From assembly GCA_015680685.1 (NCBI GenBank), contig MNCI01013653.1, positions 247,893-270,471 of the forward strand: DNA of 22,579 nt, written 5' to 3'. The number at the start of each line of letters is the position of its first letter. Within the stretch, counting starts at the first letter, position 1. A program made the position numbers and the translations under genes. Origin of the DNA: Gnetum montanum (taxonomy: Eukaryota > Streptophyta > Gnetopsida > Gnetales > Gnetaceae). Below, piece after piece: positions 18,916 to 22,579 of this stretch. A model generated the notes under the pieces. It saw only the letters and a program-made list of their open reading frames with translations, was not told the DNA's origin and made no database searches.

Positions 18916-21692
18916 ATGGCACCAAGACCCAATAGACCATAGGAGGGAGGAATTTTCCAACCAAGGAATAAGTGACCAAGAGGGGAAAGGCAGTAGCAAC
19001 AATAGAAAGGAGCTAAAACACATGCCATAGGACCTCTTCAGGAGGACCTCAAAGTCAAATCTATTCACTAAATTCCTATAGATGATATCATGCAATCATA
19101 GTGAGATGAGGTGCCTGAGCCTCAACCAAATTTTGAAGTCACTTTAACTAAGGCTTGTCTAAAGTAAATTCATTCCAAGGATGTCTAAGGTCAAAACATA
19201 ACTCTAAACCTCTTTCATGTGGCATATCCTCACTTCTAGTGGGGAGTGATACATGGAAGGAATGTACCTCTTCTGGAACAATAGGCAAGTAGATGCCATA
19301 GTGAAAATAAAGAACATTAGTGTGTCCTACTTTATGGAGGCCATCTTAGAGGCCCTTAGGTTTCTGGGAACGCAGGTATCCTTGGTAGAAATCTCAACAT
19401 AAGTGGACCTAGAGGAGAAAAAAATGGGTCCAGTAGTGCTATGGAGTGGACAATAAGGAGTAAAGTGCACTCACTAAGGCAAAGAGGGCCTACTTCAAAA
19501 TTGTATCCTATTAACTCTATCTAATTATGAGGCTAAGCAAAATCATTTCCTTCTTTTCCCATGTGTGTATTGCTTCAAGTGGTCAATTTCACATCAACTT
19601 TCCACAAGTCATCTTCCTAGAGATCTAGAAGAGATTTAAAGAGAACAAGTGTGGAAGGAAGACACTTCTCTTTCTATGCCTCATCAAAAAATTATGCAAA
19701 ATGGGAGGTGTAGCCCACTATGCCAATGATGTGTTATGTCATGCTCCTATCATATCCTAATAGTAGATGATGAAGGAAAAAGCACCTGCCAAGCTACAAG
19801 AAGAGAAGTAGGCACCACCACCAACCACTAAGGATATAACATTTAAGGCTCATGCTACCATTGATCACATGCACAAGCTTCATGAACAACTCTTGTAGTA
19901 GCAATAGGTAGGACCAAGTGGTGGTGACTCATCACTCTATTAAATAGCATTGAGCCATCTCAACGAGATTACATGCACTATCAACTAGATGGAGAAGACT
20001 ATGTCATTGTTCACTGTCCAAAGGATGAAAGTACCTACATGGTCAAATCTAAGTGTCTGAGAAGTGTTGGTATCCCTCCCAAGATAACAATAATTCCTAG
20101 AGATTTCTAGAAATGTTATCACTCTCTCTATGCACCTAGAGGAGGGTAAGGGAACAACTTTCTTAGTGATGTAGCATAAATGCTAGAAGATAATGGAGGA
20201 GGTTGTGTTTTACCATGTGGTAGAAGCATTGAATGCTCCTATAGCCACTATGTTAGATATTTCTGCAATCAAGAACATACAAACATCTATAGGAGCAACT
20301 AGTATAAGGATTAGCATATCCAAGCACAAAGAGGCGTTGGACCAACTAGTAGGAACTAGGAAACTACTTTTAAAGTTGTTTGATCTTCTAAATAACATCA
20401 CTACCATCAAGTTATGAAATTAAAAGATATGGCTAATCTCATCAATTCCAATGCCCAATTCGAGACAGCTACATCTAAAAATTTACTACCAAGGTTACGA
20501 AGTTGAGAGACCAACTAGCTAATCCCACTTTTCTTAGCTAAGTAGTAACTAGAGATGAAGCTTTCTTATAGCTTCAAAATAGAATTTAAGAGGCTAAGAA
20601 CACAAAGGAGATGGTGGTCTTCAATCAATCCTTAGTAGAGGCCACAACCTACAACACTAAAAAGGACTTATCAAAGCCTAGGAAAGAGAATCTAGCCCTG
20701 ACCGAAGATAATCATCATTTGTGGAATGTTGAAATCCAAAAGGATCAAATGGTAGATTTTTTGTGAAAATAGTAGGAGTAGCTTACCAAGGTGACCATGG
20801 ACTTGAGAAAGTTGGCTATTGAAAACCAAAATCTCTTAATGAAGAAAGTCTCCATGCTTTGCCAAAAATTTACCATTGAGATAGCCACATGGAATAATAT
20901 GGCATTGATGTTTGAACAAGTGAAAAATACCTATAGGGACTAGGTTGGGCTTCTCAAAAAATTTAATGAAAATAAATCCAAATGGTCAACACAAATATGA
21001 GTGATATTTTCTAGCAAATATAACAAGAAGGTAACATGTGGTAGCCCATATTTGATGGACTTAACACATACAAAGGAGCTAAAATCTACCTGAAGGAGTT
21101 ATAGATCAAGGAAATGATAGAATATATGGAGTTAGCCAACTTTTGGTATGTGAACTTGATAATGCTAACTATCAAAAGAACAAGGTCAAAACTAGAGATG
21201 CAAGTGGCTAACTCTTATCTCTTATACAATGCAAAGTTCAAGCACAATAAAGACATGAAGAAAAAGCTATAAATAACTAATAATAAGCTTAAAGTTCTTA
21301 AATCACAATTTACAAATTAGCAATCAATAACTAAGAATCTATCCATGAGGCTGAATAAATACTAGGAGCTACAAAATTATGTCAGAGCATTTGACATCGA
21401 ATGCAAACAATTTGTTGCCTAATTCATGAACATCAAGGAGTTGTTCTTGGTCATGCCCTATCTGTGGGATGTTTTTGTACCAACTCACATTAGAGATGCC
21501 TCATGAACTATGTATGATCCTTGGACTAAAATGTAGAAGATGAAAGCACTATTGGATGCTTTTTGTCTTCCATCAAAAGTAGTAGCTACAATAGAAGAGC
21601 TGCAACCACCTTAGCCTCCACCACCATGTGCACTAAATGCAGGGAAAGATCCTTCAACATCTCAAAAGCCTCCACCTCTTGGGACCATTTGA
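18916..21692 (+). pseudogene. Third ORF of E2: large coiled-coil accessory protein, decayed
   Basis: Function unknown. ATG at 18916 opens MAPRPNRP, and the coding trace can be followed in three frames for about 2.8 kb to TGA at 21690. Visible parts: YMEGMYLFWNNRQVDAI (19250); SGQFHINFPQVIFLEI and GRKTLLFLCLIKKLCKMGGV (19575-19720), which recalls a domain of plant retrotransposon accessory ORFs named putative plant transposon protein (from memory, moderate certainty); several Leu/Lys/Glu-rich stretches likely to form coiled coils (20193-20410, 20790-21000, 21085-21400); and a C-terminal end with LWDVFVPTHIRDAS and a Pro-rich QPP/PPPP tail. Stops are mostly TAG. It lies where Athila elements carry an env-like ORF, but no clear transmembrane segment or signal peptide was recognised. 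Confidence 0.65.
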
Positions 21693-21920
21693 TATTCTTC
21701 CCATCTTTAATCATTCGAGAAGTTCCAAATGTTAATTTTTGTAAAGTTCTTCAATTTTGTTTTCATGAGCATCCATTTTTGTAATCATTGTCAATCCATA
21801 TGCTTGGGCACTTAGCATCAATTTTTGTGTTATTTAGTAATTTAATGGTTCCATGGCTTCTAAATTTTTTTAAGAAGCTCAATCCTCCTTTTTTTCACTT
21901 GTGGATGAGTTTTTAGCCAG

Positions 21921-21931
21921 TTGTCGAGGTA
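21921..21931 (+). other. Degenerate PPT of E2
   Basis: TTGTCGAGGTA stands in the place of TCATGGGGGTA of E1, directly before TGATG of the LTR. Confidence 0.5.
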
Positions 21932-22028
21932 TGATGAATTTTCATCAATGGACTATGTCGACAAGCATGTGTTAACGCATCCTTGTTGATGCATGATCTA
22001 ATGCATTGACATGATATCTAAGTATACC

Positions 22029-22036
22029 TATATAAA
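22029..22036 (+). promoter_or_regulatory. TATA box of E2 LTR
   Basis: TATATAAA, about 97 bp from the LTR start, close to the spacing in the E1 LTRs. Confidence 0.65.
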
Positions 22037-22178
22037 TGTGCACATCCACAACATTTATGGCATCGGTATTTTGTTCCAATAATAGTTAGAATAGTTTCTA
22101 AGTGCCTATAGTAGGATTCAAGAAGTGTACAGATCCTTATTCAAGCATTGATGTACCTAGACACTTTGGTGTGATAGT

Positions 22179-22184
22179 AATAAA
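22179..22184 (+). promoter_or_regulatory. Poly(A) signal in E2 LTR
   Basis: AATAAA in the conserved GTAATAAAGATGAAC context shared with E1. Confidence 0.6.
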
Positions 22185-22579
22185 GATGAACTTATTGAAA
22201 TACCTTGTAGCATTTAGAGACAATTTAATGTTTACTTTAATGCACCTTTCTATTCATAAAATTTACATTCATTTTCTTAGTTAATAATATATGATTAATT
22301 AATACACATAAGTATGACCACCTCAAGCATAATGTTAATGCTTCCTAATCATAGTAGTGCTAGCACTTTGTAACCCAATAGCATTGCAATGTGTTCAAGA
22401 TGTGTATGGTAGGTGTGACTGGATACTTGTGTTAGGAAATAGCTTAAGGAATTAGATAATTATTAGGTTAATTAATATTTAATCACCTTGTTTTACACTT
22501 AGGCTAAAATAGATAAAAATATAAAATTATACAAATTATGTAACTTGGTTACACTTAACCATATGCTTGTACTTACAAG

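Larger units (their letters stand above)
11855..22579 (+). mobile_element. Element E2: 5'-truncated Ty3/gypsy element with third ORF
   Basis: Order: gag (N-terminal part missing), protease, RT, RNase H, integrase, 1.9-kb spacer, internal promoter and intron, third ORF, degenerate PPT, and 3' LTR running off the window. Domain order PR-RT-RH-IN is that of Ty3/gypsy; no chromodomain is seen after integrase, as in the Ogre/Tat/Athila branch. All coding parts are broken, and active-site residues are changed in protease, RT and RNase H. The missing 5' LTR and gag start, replaced by the CCR4-containing island, indicate truncation or rearrangement. Confidence 0.88.
21932..22579 (+). repeat. 3' LTR of E2, incomplete at the window end
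   Basis: Begins TGATGAATTTTC after the degenerate PPT. TATATAAA at 22029 and AATAAA at 22179 give U3 and R. CAGATCCTTATTCAAGCA, ACCTTGTAGCA and TGACTGGATACTTGTGTTAGG match the LTRs of E1 and M. The U5 end lies outside the window. Confidence 0.82.

Noticed and set aside
18690-19095. Minus-strand open frames rich in Phe, Leu and Ile
   Set aside because: Low-complexity AT-rich sequence opposite the predicted intron and third-ORF start; no motif seen.

Overview
This is plant nuclear DNA from a repeat-rich, probably large genome. It is AT-rich and every recognisable coding stretch is broken by stop codons and frameshifts. Nearly all of it is decayed LTR retrotransposon of one Ty3/gypsy family. 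The RT, RNase H and integrase motifs, plus primer-binding sites resembling the complement of a tRNA-Asp 3' end, point to the Ogre/Tat/Athila branch. No intact gene was found. The species cannot be named; a gymnosperm or another large-genome plant would fit.

Layout. (1) Bases 1-335 are unassigned DNA joined abruptly to an element. (2) A minus-strand element, called M here, has its 5' LTR at 8435-9353, its PBS at 8416-8433 and its gag running leftward from 8279 to 7601, then continuing at 1356 down to about 336. (3) A plus-strand element, E1 (1362-7595), sits inside the gag of M. It has TG...CA LTRs (704 and 799 bp), a tRNA-Asp-like PBS, a polypurine tract and a 5-bp target duplication ATGGT on both sides. 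E1 keeps gag and protease remains but has lost RT, RNase H and integrase, so it is a deletion derivative. (4) Bases 9354-11850 are a non-LTR island holding an apparently intronless pseudogene of a CCR4-type exonuclease/deadenylase (9721-10843). (5) Element E2 (about 11855 to beyond the right edge) lacks its 5' end but carries gag, protease, RT, RNase H and integrase, a long spacer, a third ORF and most of a 3' LTR from 21932.

The most interesting system is the third ORF of E2 (18916-21692). It lies about 1.9 kb downstream of integrase and seems to have its own expression unit: a TATA box with two upstream direct repeats, a short leader exon, and an intron with good consensus ends whose acceptor lies directly against the start codon. 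E1 keeps a matching acceptor-ATG junction although the ORF behind it is gone. The repeats upstream of this internal TATA resemble near-palindromic units with 32-34 bp spacing in the U3 of M, which suggests that a promoter module is shared between LTRs and the internal unit.

The three LTRs share R-U5 but differ upstream of TATA: E1 has a cluster of GATATC sites, while M has TCGATG...CATTGA palindromes. The single ambiguous base of the window (1839) lies exactly where the 5' LTR of E1 lacks about 140 bp present in the other LTRs.
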